Positions 1-7,483 of a stretch of DNA of 64,000 nt are shown here, piece after piece. The stretch is taken from positions 310,001 through 374,000 of the forward strand of contig NZ_CP104562.2 in assembly GCF_025398155.2 (NCBI RefSeq). Direction: 5' to 3'. The notes below the pieces were generated by a model. The model was given only the letters and a program-made list of their open reading frames with translations, did no database searches and was not told the origin of the DNA. The DNA is from Roseateles amylovorans (GTDB lineage Bacteria; Pseudomonadota; Gammaproteobacteria; Burkholderiales; Burkholderiaceae_C). Numbering within the stretch: position 1 is the first letter of the stretch; every line of letters begins with the position of its first letter. Made by a program: the position numbers and the translations under genes.

Positions 1-1036
1 GCTGTTCCAGTCCGGCCGCAACGGCGATACGGCCCACTTCGAGCGGCCGCTGGCGGTGCTGGATGCGGCCGGCGCCCAGGTGCTGACGGTGCGGGAGAGC
101 GTGAATGAACCCGGCAATGTGATGCTGCGCAGCGGGCCCTCGCTGGCCAGCCTGAAGCCGATCACCGAGGTGAAGGATCCCACGCCGCAGCTGCGCGGCA
201 TCCAGCGCGAGTTCGTCCGCTTCAAGCGGGCCGACGGCGTGGAGCTGTCGTTCTGGCTGTACCTGCCGCCTGGCTACCAGACCGGCGAGCGCCGTCCGAC
301 CTTCGTCTGGGCCTATCCGCTGGAGTACACCGACGCGTCCACGGCGGGCCAGGTCAGCGGTTCCAGCAACCGATTCAACACCTTCGCCGGCATGAGCCCG
401 CTGATGCTGCTGCTGGACGGCTATGTGGTGCTGATGGAGGCGACGATGCCGGTGGTCGGCGATCCCAAGACGGTCAACGACAGCTTCATCGCGCAGATCA
501 CCGCCAATGCACAGGCCATCATCGACAAGGCGGTGGACCTGGGGGTGAGCGACCGCGAGAAGATGGTCGTCGGCGGCCACAGCTACGGTGCCTTCATGAC
601 GGCCAACCTGCTGGCCCATACCGACCTCTTCAAGGCCGGCATTGCCCGCAGCGGCGCCTACAACCGCAGCCTCACGCCATTCGGCTTCCAGAGCGAACGC
701 CGCACCTACTGGGAGGCGCAGGACGTCTACCAGAAACTCTCCCCGTTCAACTTTGCCGACAAGCTCAAGGAGCCGCTGCTGCTCATCCATGGCGAGGCGG
801 ACAACAACTCCGGCACCTTCCCGATCCAGAGCGCGCGCCTGTACCAGGCGCTGGCGGGCACCGGCGGCACGGTGCGCTATGTCTCGCTGCCCTTCGAGTC
901 GCACGGCTACACCGCACGTGAATCGCTGGGGCACACGCTCTGGGAGATGAGCGACTGGATGAAGCGCCAGGTCGGCCCCGGCGTGCCGTCCACCGCCTTC
1001 GCGGCGACGGCTGGGAACAATGGGGCGGGGAAGTAA
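1..1036 (+). CDS. S9 (prolyl oligopeptidase) family serine peptidase, 3' part only
   Basis: The reading frame is open from the first base, so the gene starts upstream of the window and only the C-terminal 340 or so residues are present. This is the alpha/beta-hydrolase half of an S9 peptidase. The nucleophile elbow GGHSYGAFMT is near 575-605, the acid lies in the IHGEADNN segment near 785, and the catalytic His in PFESHGYT near 900. The upstream residues (SGRNGDTAHFERPL) look like the end of the beta-propeller. The family cleaves peptides or acylated peptides, often in the periplasm; a signal peptide cannot be judged here. It converges on the AbiE genes, with 51 bases between the stops. Confidence 0.9.
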   Translation, partial: LFQSGRNGDTAHFERPLAVLDAAGAQVLTVRESVNEPGNVMLRSGPSLASLKPITEVKDPTPQLRGIQREFVRFKRADGVELSFWLYLPPGYQTGERRPTFVWAYPLEYTDASTAGQVSGSSNRFNTFAGMSPLMLLLDGYVVLMEATMPVVGDPKTVNDSFIAQITANAQAIIDKAVDLGVSDREKMVVGGHSYGAFMTANLLAHTDLFKAGIARSGAYNRSLTPFGFQSERRTYWEAQDVYQKLSPFNFADKLKEPLLLIHGEADNNSGTFPIQSARLYQALAGTGGTVRYVSLPFESHGYTARESLGHTLWEMSDWMKRQVGPGVPSTAFAATAGNNGAGK

Positions 1037-1087
1037 AGCGCGGCGCGGTGGACGGAATTGAGCGTGTACTCGGGACACGGTCAACGC

Positions 1088-2044
1088 TTACGCGTTGGAC
1101 CGATCCCGAGCCGTGCTCAGTGCCCACGCCAGCTGTTCACGCATGCTGGTGAAGAGCGCGCCGATGGACGTCGACAAATAGTCCAGGTATCCCGGCTGAT
1201 CCAACGTTCTTGCACGCGTGGCCGAGTCGATGAATCGGCTCATCTGCGCTTTGAAGGCTTTGTCGTGGATCACGACAGGGAGGCGGGCAATCGTCTGATC
1301 GAGCATGGCGTCGTAGCCTGTCACGCCGTAGTCGTTGATCTTGGCAGCAACCAGCGTCGGATCCAGTTTGGCGCCCTGCTGGGATAGCCAGGCCAGATCC
1401 CAGATGTCCCGGTGTCGAATCTTGATCGCGTCAGATTCGACAGGCTGGCCCTTGTTGTCCGTCAGCGAGGTCGGGAAGGCAAGGATCTTGTCGGCCATGA
1501 TTTCGGCGAGCGATTCGGTGTTCACGAACACCGTCGGCATGGCTCTCACTGAATCGTAGTTGGCCAGCAAAGGCCTCAACTCGCGCGTGTGTGCCGGCAC
1601 GTTGGCGATCTCGAGTTTGATCTTCTGACGCGGCATCGCCGGATTTTCCGGCGCGGTCTCGATAGAGATCCACCACTTGTCCACTTTCACATGGTGCAGC
1701 CGATCATCGGCTGTCTTGGCGGGCTTGTTCTTCACCGAGACATTCAAGCCGAAGCGGTCACCAATTCGCCGCTCGACGCAGGCCTGGATCCTGGCCATCT
1801 GAGGGTGGGAGAAGTCCACCCCGCCTGCGAAGTCGAGATCCTCGCTGTACCGATCGGAGCCCCGGCACAAGCGCAGCGCGGTGCCACCCTGGAACACCAG
1901 ATCCTTGAGCAATCCCTCGCCGTCCAACGCCTGGAAGATCTCGTAGTGCAGCAACTCCTTCTCCACCACCTGGCGCATCGTGGACAAGGCGGGGTTGGAC
2001 ATGGCCAGGTCCACCAGCCTGTCGAAGTCCTCTTTTTCGCTCAC
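1088..2044 (-). CDS. AbiEii/AbiGii-type nucleotidyltransferase toxin
   Basis: This is the toxin of an AbiE type toxin-antitoxin pair, 318 residues. The DNA polymerase beta-like nucleotidyltransferase signature is visible: FQGGTALRL at residues 51-59, followed by RYSEDLDF at 65-72, whose acidic residues would bind metal. A conserved KIRHRDIWDL block occurs near residue 210. Known AbiEii proteins bind GTP, and related MenT toxins add nucleotides to tRNA acceptor ends; the target here is inferred. The start codon overlaps the antitoxin stop by 4 bases, so the two are translationally coupled. The family gives abortive phage defence or plasmid/island stabilisation. Confidence 0.9.
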   Translation of the reverse strand: MSEKEDFDRLVDLAMSNPALSTMRQVVEKELLHYEIFQALDGEGLLKDLVFQGGTALRLCRGSDRYSEDLDFAGGVDFSHPQMARIQACVERRIGDRFGLNVSVKNKPAKTADDRLHHVKVDKWWISIETAPENPAMPRQKIKLEIANVPAHTRELRPLLANYDSVRAMPTVFVNTESLAEIMADKILAFPTSLTDNKGQPVESDAIKIRHRDIWDLAWLSQQGAKLDPTLVAAKINDYGVTGYDAMLDQTIARLPVVIHDKAFKAQMSRFIDSATRARTLDQPGYLDYLSTSIGALFTSMREQLAWALSTARDRSNA

Positions 2045-2595
2045 TTGAAGTCCTCCTCGGACGCATCGTCCCCATCGGCCAGGACCAGGTTGGTGTTGCG
2101 CCCAACCCGCCGCAGGTCTCGAATCGCCGTGTTTCGCGTGGCGATGCGAAGCGGTCGCCCGGGCGGCGCCAGCGTGTGTTCGAGGATGTCCGAGCGAGCG
2201 CGTTGCGTGTGGGTGAACTCAATGGTGCCAAAGGGCGTGTTGTGGACGCCGCGCCGTCCGGTGGTCATCACCGTGAGACGGTCGACCGGAATCTGCGAGA
2301 TCGCGCCATATTCGGACAAGATGGATTCCAAGCTGACATAGGAGAGACAGCCCGGTCGTAACGCCTTGGCGACCTCTTCGGCAATCCAGCGGTTCTTGCT
2401 CTTCGCCGCAGGGTTCACAAAAAGGCCTCTCGCCGCCCGCACCAGCACGCCGTCGATCACCATCCGCTGCAGGGATTTCTCCATCGCCTTCTCGCCTTCG
2501 TCCGGAAAGAGCTTCTCGATGTCTCTGTGGGCCAGGACGTGAATGCCCATCCGGTCGAGTTCGGCCAATCGGCGATTCAGCTCGGTTCTCAACAT
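2041..2595 (-). CDS. AbiEi-type antitoxin / winged-helix autoregulator
   Basis: A 184-residue partner of the toxin. The first 70 residues form a winged helix-turn-helix, ending in the typical VRAARGLFVNP wing; the rest is the AbiEi C-terminal domain (SYVSLESILSEYGAI, then TVMTTGRRGVHNTPFGTIEF). In the studied AbiE systems this protein binds inverted repeats in its own promoter and neutralises the toxin without stable contact (type IV). A long palindrome runs over the start codon here, in keeping with autorepression. No Shine-Dalgarno sequence precedes the ATG, so translation may begin on a very short or leaderless mRNA. The pair has no mobile-element genes beside it. Confidence 0.88.
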   Translation of the reverse strand: MLRTELNRRLAELDRMGIHVLAHRDIEKLFPDEGEKAMEKSLQRMVIDGVLVRAARGLFVNPAAKSKNRWIAEEVAKALRPGCLSYVSLESILSEYGAISQIPVDRLTVMTTGRRGVHNTPFGTIEFTHTQRARSDILEHTLAPPGRPLRIATRNTAIRDLRRVGRNTNLVLADGDDASEEDFK

Positions 2596-2640
2596 ATGTC
2601 GACGCGAACCCTAATAAAAAGTAGGGTTCGCGTCCACATA
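2595..2640 (-). promoter_or_regulatory. Palindromic operator over the abiEi start
   Basis: Arms at 2595-2613 and 2622-2640 are inverted copies of 19 bases with a single mismatch (2600/2635); the inner 13 bases (GACGCGAACCCTA) are perfect. The 9-8 base centre is A/T-rich and holds the likely -10 region. The left arm includes the first base of the antitoxin ATG. It is the obvious binding site for the AbiEi winged helix. Confidence 0.75.
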
Positions 2641-2722
2641 ATCAACGAGAAAGCCGTGTTCGTCAATGCCTGCCCGGTCAAGCCCTAGGCGCGCGGCACA
2701 CGGTCGGAACGCCTTGGCACGG

Positions 2723-3616
2723 TCACCGACGACCGCCCGGCGCGCCGCGTCGCGGCCCCCGGTTGGGCCGCGGCTCACTGCGCGGCTGGGACACATCGGC
2801 GAGCAGCAGGCTGGCGCGCACCAGGGACTCCACCGCTTCATCCAAGGTCTCGGGCGGCTCCAGGCTCTCGATTTCCTCGAGCAGCGCCTCCGCGTCTTCC
2901 AGATCCTCCGGATCCAGATGCATGTAAAGCTGGGCCAGCGGTTCGGTGAGCTGCTGCTCATCGAGCGCCATCAGCCCCGGCAGCACATCGGCCGCGAGAG
3001 CGAAACCGGCCACCCAGGGCAGCACGGTGTCGGATGGTGAGGCCTCCTCATCCAGCTCGAAGACCCACGGATCAAACCATTGGCGGTCGGCGATGGCCCG
3101 CGCCAGTTCGCGGTGGCGTCGCTGCACCAGCGCCAGCAGCGGCTGTCCGTCGTAACGGGCCGGGGCATCGCGGCCTTCGCTGTCCAGCACCCAGGGCCAC
3201 CACGCCGACAACGCTGCCGGGCGCGGCTGCAACACCACGGCAACCAGGAAGCCGTCCAGCATCGACACATCCAGCGGCTCCAGCGGCGCAGGCACCGCGT
3301 CCAGCAAGGCTTGCAGGCGCTCCAGGTCCTGGTCGCTCCATTCCGCCGGCGGTGCGGGCTGGGTTGGCGGCGCGCTGTGGGGCGTTGGGGCGTGGCGAAC
3401 CGCTGGCGCCGGCGACCGATCGGCGCCGCGGGCCGATGCCTCGCGCGGATCGACGTCGCGTGAGGCGCGCGCGGATGGCGCGGCCGTCGTGGGCCGTGTG
3501 CCGGCCCGTGCCCCGGCGGGACGCGACCCGCTGGGCGCAGAGGTCCGCGTGGATCGGCTGCCGCCGGACGGGGAGGCCGGGCGGGAAGATTTCGAAGGGG
3601 GCTTGGGCGCGCTCAT
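2723..3616 (-). CDS. UPF0149 / YecA-YgfB family protein with disordered N-terminus
   Basis: The domain at residues 90-280 (DLERLQALLDA, then MLDGFLVAVVL, WVAGFALAADVLPGL and LLEEIESL) matches the all-helical UPF0149/YecA family, seen as ygfB or yecA in Enterobacteria. Function of the family is unclear. The first 85 residues are Pro/Ser/Ala/Arg-rich and probably disordered. The C-terminus is also basic and Gly/Arg-rich and lacks the SEC-C zinc motif seen in many YecA proteins. The ATG at 3616 is preferred over the GTG three bases earlier. The gene is transcribed towards the AbiE pair but has its own upstream gap. Confidence 0.75.
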   Translation of the reverse strand: MSAPKPPSKSSRPASPSGGSRSTRTSAPSGSRPAGARAGTRPTTAAPSARASRDVDPREASARGADRSPAPAVRHAPTPHSAPPTQPAPPAEWSDQDLERLQALLDAVPAPLEPLDVSMLDGFLVAVVLQPRPAALSAWWPWVLDSEGRDAPARYDGQPLLALVQRRHRELARAIADRQWFDPWVFELDEEASPSDTVLPWVAGFALAADVLPGLMALDEQQLTEPLAQLYMHLDPEDLEDAEALLEEIESLEPPETLDEAVESLVRASLLLADVSQPRSEPRPNRGPRRGAPGGRR

Positions 3617-4032
3617 CACCGCATTATCGGAGAGGGCCGAAATCGGGAAGATCGGTCTGCAGCATCAGGCCGCAACGGCGCCGGACCCGACCCAGAACCG
3701 AACCGCATCGAACCCGCACCGGACCGGAATCCGACCTCCCGCCCCGCATGCAACCCGCTGGAATCGGTACCGTCGATGGGAATTCCGTATGACGAAGTGC
3801 CGCTTACAGAAACTGACGATTTTTCGCAAGCATCCCACCTACTGGGGATGTGATTGACCCAGGGTTCGCCCTAGAGTTGGTCTCAAGCGACGCCACCGCC
3901 TCGCACCGATCCCAACGACGTCCTTTCTAGGACTTGCAACGCCCGATCAGCTCGCTGGTCGGGCGTCCTTTTTTGTGGATCGCGCGGCGATGAGCAGCCG
4001 GTGTGCCGACCATGCCGCCCTACGATGGTCAG
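3617..4032. other. Gap with possible small transcript
   Basis: No credible protein gene. The left part (3650-3780) is rich in CGGACC/ACCGGA-like words. From about 3785 the composition becomes less GC-rich, and two hairpins follow: a 5-bp GTCCT/AGGAC stem with loop TTCT near 3920-3933, and the terminator at 3940-3974. As no gene precedes it on the plus strand, the terminator may end an unannotated small RNA that starts near 3790-3880. Confidence 0.45.
3940..3974 (+). terminator. Rho-independent terminator without an upstream gene
   Basis: An 11-bp stem (CGCCCGATCAG with CTGGTCGGGCG, one G-U pair) closes a CTCG loop and is followed at once by TCCTTTTTT. It is a strong plus-strand terminator, yet the nearest upstream gene is on the other strand. 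Confidence 0.85.
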
Positions 4033-4545
4033 ATGACATCCGGAAAGACACCAGATCGCCCGACTGGGGCGCTGTCGGCGACCCTGCGCCTGACGCCGGT
4101 CAGCCCCGACGATGCGGAGGCGCTCATCGTGCTGCGGATTGCGGCCATGAAGCCGAGTCTCGAGCGGCTCGGACGCTTTGATCCCCAGCGGGCGCGGGAA
4201 CGTTTTCTCGCCAGCTTCGATCCAGCGCTGACCCGGCACATCGAGGTCGATCGCCAGCGGTTGGGTTTCGTCGTCATCCGCCCCCAGCCGGACTGGCTGT
4301 TGCTGGACCACCTCTATCTGCATCCCGATGCGCAGGGCCGCGGTCTCGGGGCGGCCGTGCTGCAGCGGGTGTTCGCACAAGCGGAGGCCCTCGGGTTGCC
4401 AGTGCGAGTCGGCGCGCTGCGTGGCAGCGATGCCAACCGCTTCTATCAGCGCCATGGCTTCCTGTGGGTGGAGGAGTCGGAGTTCGATCTCTACTACCTG
4501 CGGCCGCGTTCGACGGTGCTCGCCAATCCGCCAGCGGAGGCGTGA
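4033..4545 (+). CDS. GNAT family N-acetyltransferase
   Basis: A 170-residue acetyl-CoA dependent acetyltransferase. The core motif A region reads LLLDHLYLHPDAQGRGLGAAVLQRV, with the Q/RxxGxG pyrophosphate loop (QGRGLG), followed by the ANRFYQRHGFL segment typical of the C-terminal half. The substrate cannot be named. The ATG at 4033 is preferred to the GTG at 4003: a TACGAT box at 4021-4026 ends six bases before this ATG, so the mRNA may be leaderless. It follows the orphan terminator and converges with the LysR gene downstream. Confidence 0.85.
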   Translation: MTSGKTPDRPTGALSATLRLTPVSPDDAEALIVLRIAAMKPSLERLGRFDPQRARERFLASFDPALTRHIEVDRQRLGFVVIRPQPDWLLLDHLYLHPDAQGRGLGAAVLQRVFAQAEALGLPVRVGALRGSDANRFYQRHGFLWVEESEFDLYYLRPRSTVLANPPAEA

Positions 4546-4636
4546 TCGGTCGTCGGTCGATCTCCTGGGGTCTGCCGCGACGGCTGAACGCAGCGTCCTG
4601 ACCACCCGCCCGGTCGCAAGGCCAGTCCGCCAGCCG

Positions 4637-5737
4637 TCAGAAGCCGCCGTTCATCGCCGCCTTCAGATGCTCGATGAGCAACCGCACCCCCTGCGGCGTG
4701 TGGCTGCTCCACGGATGCACCGCATAGATCGCCTCGCCGAAGAAGCCCACCACCCGCCAGTCCGGCAGGACCTCGATCAGTTGGCCGTCGCGCACCGCGT
4801 CTCTGGCGCTGAAGTCGGGCAGCAGGGCCAGACCCAGGCCCGCGAGTGCGGCATCGCGCAGCACCTCGCTGTTGCCGGCGCGCAAGAGCCCCTGCACCGG
4901 CACCCGCAAGCGCTCGGCCGGGACACCCGCACGGCGTTCGAAGAACCAATGAGCCGGCCCGGGCCGCAGATACGGCAGGCAGCGGTGCTGCGCGAGTTCG
5001 GCGGGATGCTGCGGCCGGCCCGCCCGCGCCAGGTAGGACGGACTGGCCAGCAGCAGCGCCCGCGACTCACAGAGTTTGAAGGCGACGTGGGTGTCCGGCG
5101 GCTGGCTGGTGTGCCGGATCGCGAGGTCGAAACCTTCCTGCGTCAGGGGCACCAACCGATCGGACAGATCCAGCTCGATGCGCAAATCCGGATACCGCTC
5201 GAAGAACGGCACCAGCATCGGCGCCACATGCTGCCGGCCCAGCGCGACCGGCGCCGTCACTCGCAGCAGGCCGCGCGGCGCCCCGGCGGCGTCGCGGGCT
5301 TCGGTGAGGCTGCGACTGAGCAGGACCAGACCCGGTTCGGCCTGTTCGACCAGCCGCTGTCCCGCCTCGCTCAGTCGCACCGAGCGGGTGGTGCGCTGCA
5401 CCAGTTGCTGGCCCAGATGGCGCTCCAGGTCGGAGATGCGCTGGCTCACCGCCGCCTTGGACAGCGACAGTCGCTGCGCCGCCCGGGTGAAGCTGCTCAA
5501 CCGCGCGACTGCAATCAAGGCCTGCAACTGCGACCACAGTTGTTCGTCACGGATCTCCGGACGCAGGTCGGGCCATGTCGCCTGCGGCGTGGATCTCGGC
5601 GGTGCCGTGGGAATGACCGGTCCCGAACCGGCCTCCGACGCGGACGGCCGGCCAGTGCCGGCGCCCGTCGACGACGGAAGTTCAAAGGGATCGGCAGCGA
5701 TGGCGACCGTGGGACGCCGGGCGGAAGACTTGGTCAT
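4637..5737 (-). CDS. LysR family transcriptional regulator
   Basis: A 366-residue regulator. The LysR helix-turn-helix lies at residues 67-125 (FTRAAQRLSLSKAAVSQRISDLE), followed by the periplasmic-binding-like effector domain (LRVTAPVALGR, IRHTSQPPDTHVAF). An unusual 60-residue Pro/Ser/Ala-rich leader precedes the helix-turn-helix; the true start may be internal, although no good internal ATG is seen before it. The gene is divergent from mmsA with a palindromic site in between, so it is probably the regulator of mmsA and of itself. The ligand is unknown. The sequence is closest in style to the CrgA/DsdC-like subgroup. Confidence 0.88.
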   Translation of the reverse strand: MTKSSARRPTVAIAADPFELPSSTGAGTGRPSASEAGSGPVIPTAPPRSTPQATWPDLRPEIRDEQLWSQLQALIAVARLSSFTRAAQRLSLSKAAVSQRISDLERHLGQQLVQRTTRSVRLSEAGQRLVEQAEPGLVLLSRSLTEARDAAGAPRGLLRVTAPVALGRQHVAPMLVPFFERYPDLRIELDLSDRLVPLTQEGFDLAIRHTSQPPDTHVAFKLCESRALLLASPSYLARAGRPQHPAELAQHRCLPYLRPGPAHWFFERRAGVPAERLRVPVQGLLRAGNSEVLRDAALAGLGLALLPDFSARDAVRDGQLIEVLPDWRVVGFFGEAIYAVHPWSSHTPQGVRLLIEHLKAAMNGGF

Positions 5738-5740
5738 GAT

Positions 5741-5758
5741 TGTTCAGTTTATCGAACA
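5741..5758. promoter_or_regulatory. Probable LysR operator between the regulator and mmsA
   Basis: TGTTC at 5741-5745 and GAACA at 5754-5758 form an inverted repeat with an 8-base A/T-rich centre. It holds a T-N11-A-type core as expected for LysR proteins and sits three bases upstream of the regulator's start, so binding would repress the regulator. Confidence 0.55.
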
Positions 5759-5766
5759 GTCTGGCC

Positions 5767-5801
5767 GGCAGCAGGCCCTAGGCAGCGAGGGGCCTGCTGC
5801 C
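5767..5801. repeat. 12-bp inverted repeat in the mmsA leader
   Basis: GGCAGCAGGCCC (5767-5778) pairs perfectly with its inverted copy at 5790-5801 around an 11-base loop. A second, overlapping pairing is possible between CTAGGCAG near 5778-5785 and CTGCCTAG near 5796-5803, so two exclusive hairpins could form 50 bases before the mmsA start. Confidence 0.6.
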
Positions 5802-5848
5802 TAGACTGAGCCCATGCCTCTTCCGAGGCCTTTCATTCGGAGACCGCC

Positions 5849-7381
5849 GTGAGCACTGCTTCCCCCGCCCCCATCGCCTACAGTGACAGCGCCGACCTGA
5901 CGCACTTCATCGCCGGCCAGCGCGTGGCGGCCACCTCCGGCCGCAGCCAGGCGGTCTACAACCCGGCCACCGGGGCGGTGGCGCGCCAGTTGCAACTGGG
6001 CAGCGCGGCGGATGTGGACACCGCCGTGGCCGCGGCGCAGGCCGCGTTCCCCGCCTGGGCGGATGCGCCGCCGCTGCGCCGGGCCCGGGTGATGTTCAAG
6101 TTCCTGGAACTGCTGAACCAGAACCGGGACCGTCTGGCCGCGATGATCACCGCCGAGCACGGCAAGGTGTTCACCGACGCTCAGGGCGAAGTCAGCCGCG
6201 GCATCGACGTCGTGGAGTTCGCCTGCGGCGTGCCGCAACTGCTCAAGGGCGATTACACCGAACAGGTCTCTACCGGCATCGACAACTGGACCCTGCGCCA
6301 GCCCCTCGGCGTGGTCGCCGGCATCACCCCGTTCAACTTCCCCTTCATGGTCCCGATGTGGATGGCGCCGTTGGCCATCGCCACCGGCAATGCCTTCATC
6401 CTCAAGCCCAGCGAGCGCGATCCGTCGCCCAGCCTGCTGATGGCCGAGCTGTGGCGCCAGGCCGGGCTGCCGGACGGCATCTTCAACGTCATCCAGGGCG
6501 ACAAGCAGGTGGTGGAGGCGCTGGTGCACCATCCGGATGTCAAGGCGCTGAGCTTCGTCGGTTCCACGCCGATCGCCCAGAGCCTCTATGAGACCGGTGC
6601 CCGCCAGGGCAAGCGGGTCCAGGCCCTCGGTGGCGCCAAGAACCACATGGTGGTGATGCCGGATGCCGACCTCGACCAGTCGGTGGATGCGCTGATCGGC
6701 GCCGCCTACGGGTCGGCGGGGGAGCGCTGCATGGCGATCTCGGTGGCGGTACTGGTGGGCGAGGTGGCGGATCGCATCGTGCCGCGCCTGGCCGAGCGCG
6801 CCCGCAGCCTGAAGATCCGCAACGGCATGGACCTCGAGGCCGAGATGGGCCCGATCGTCACCCGCGAGGCGCGCGACCGCATCGAAGGCTACATCGCCCT
6901 CGGCGTGGAGGAGGGCGCCACGCTGGTGGTGGATGGGCGCGGTCATCAGGTGCCCGGCCATCCCGACGGGTTCTTCACCGGCGGCTCGCTGTTCGACCAT
7001 GTCCAGCCGCACATGCGCATCTACAAGGAAGAGATTTTCGGACCGGTGCTGGTTTGCGTGCGGGTCCGGGACTTTGCCGAAGCGCTGGCGCTGGTCAATG
7101 CGCATGAGTTCGGCAACGGCGTGGCCTGCTTCACCAGCGATGGCAATGTGGCCCGCGAATTTTCGCGCCGGGTGCAGGTGGGCATGGTCGGCATCAATGT
7201 GCCGATTCCGGTGCCGATGGCCTGGCAGGGATTCGGCGGCTGGAAGAAGAGCCTGTTCGGCGACATGCATGCCTATGGCGAGGAAGGGGTGCGCTTCTAC
7301 ACCAAGCAAAAGAGCGTCATGCAGCGCTGGCCCGCCAGCATCGGCAAGGGCGCGGAATTCACGATGCCGACCAGCGCCTGA
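5849..7381 (+). CDS. mmsA: CoA-acylating methylmalonate-semialdehyde dehydrogenase
   Basis: Converts methylmalonate or malonate semialdehyde, NAD+ and CoA to propionyl- or acetyl-CoA plus CO2, the last step of valine and myo-inositol breakdown. The 510-residue length and motifs fit MmsA: GITPFNFPFMVPMW near 158-172, the cofactor loop SFVGSTPIA near 235, and the catalytic Cys294 in GSAGERCMAIS. The C-terminal KKSLFGD segment is also characteristic of the family. Translation starts at a GTG with GGAG nine bases upstream. A divergent LysR gene is the likely regulator. No mmsB or acyl-CoA dehydrogenase gene lies alongside. Confidence 0.95.
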   Translation: MSTASPAPIAYSDSADLTHFIAGQRVAATSGRSQAVYNPATGAVARQLQLGSAADVDTAVAAAQAAFPAWADAPPLRRARVMFKFLELLNQNRDRLAAMITAEHGKVFTDAQGEVSRGIDVVEFACGVPQLLKGDYTEQVSTGIDNWTLRQPLGVVAGITPFNFPFMVPMWMAPLAIATGNAFILKPSERDPSPSLLMAELWRQAGLPDGIFNVIQGDKQVVEALVHHPDVKALSFVGSTPIAQSLYETGARQGKRVQALGGAKNHMVVMPDADLDQSVDALIGAAYGSAGERCMAISVAVLVGEVADRIVPRLAERARSLKIRNGMDLEAEMGPIVTREARDRIEGYIALGVEEGATLVVDGRGHQVPGHPDGFFTGGSLFDHVQPHMRIYKEEIFGPVLVCVRVRDFAEALALVNAHEFGNGVACFTSDGNVAREFSRRVQVGMVGINVPIPVPMAWQGFGGWKKSLFGDMHAYGEEGVRFYTKQKSVMQRWPASIGKGAEFTMPTSA

Positions 7382-7404
7382 GCTGGCCAACGGTCAAGGC
7401 CCTT

Positions 7405-7439
7405 GCAGGCCGCATGCAGCCCGCATGCGGCCTGCATGC
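7405..7439. repeat. Inverted repeat and three GCATGC words at 11-bp spacing
   Basis: GCAGGCCGCATGC (7405-7417) has a perfect inverted copy at 7423-7435. Within it the palindrome GCATGC recurs at 7412, 7423 and 7434, exactly 11 bp apart. The element is just past mmsA and 45-72 bases before the next start. It could be a Rho-independent-like hairpin (no T-run follows) or a protein site on one face of the helix. Confidence 0.6.
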
Positions 7440-7483
7440 GACACGGGCGCGAGAAGCCGCGTTACATCGGCTAACCTGTCTGG

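Noticed and set aside
2596..2722. Mobile element bringing the AbiE pair
   Set aside because: No transposase, integrase or flanking direct repeats; presence is not enough to call an island.
4328..5809. 493-codon plus-strand frame opposite LysR
   Set aside because: Runs antisense through a clear LysR gene; no motif.
5801..7390. 529-codon minus-strand frame opposite mmsA
   Set aside because: Covers mmsA exactly and has His/Gly/Ala-biased sequence with no family features.
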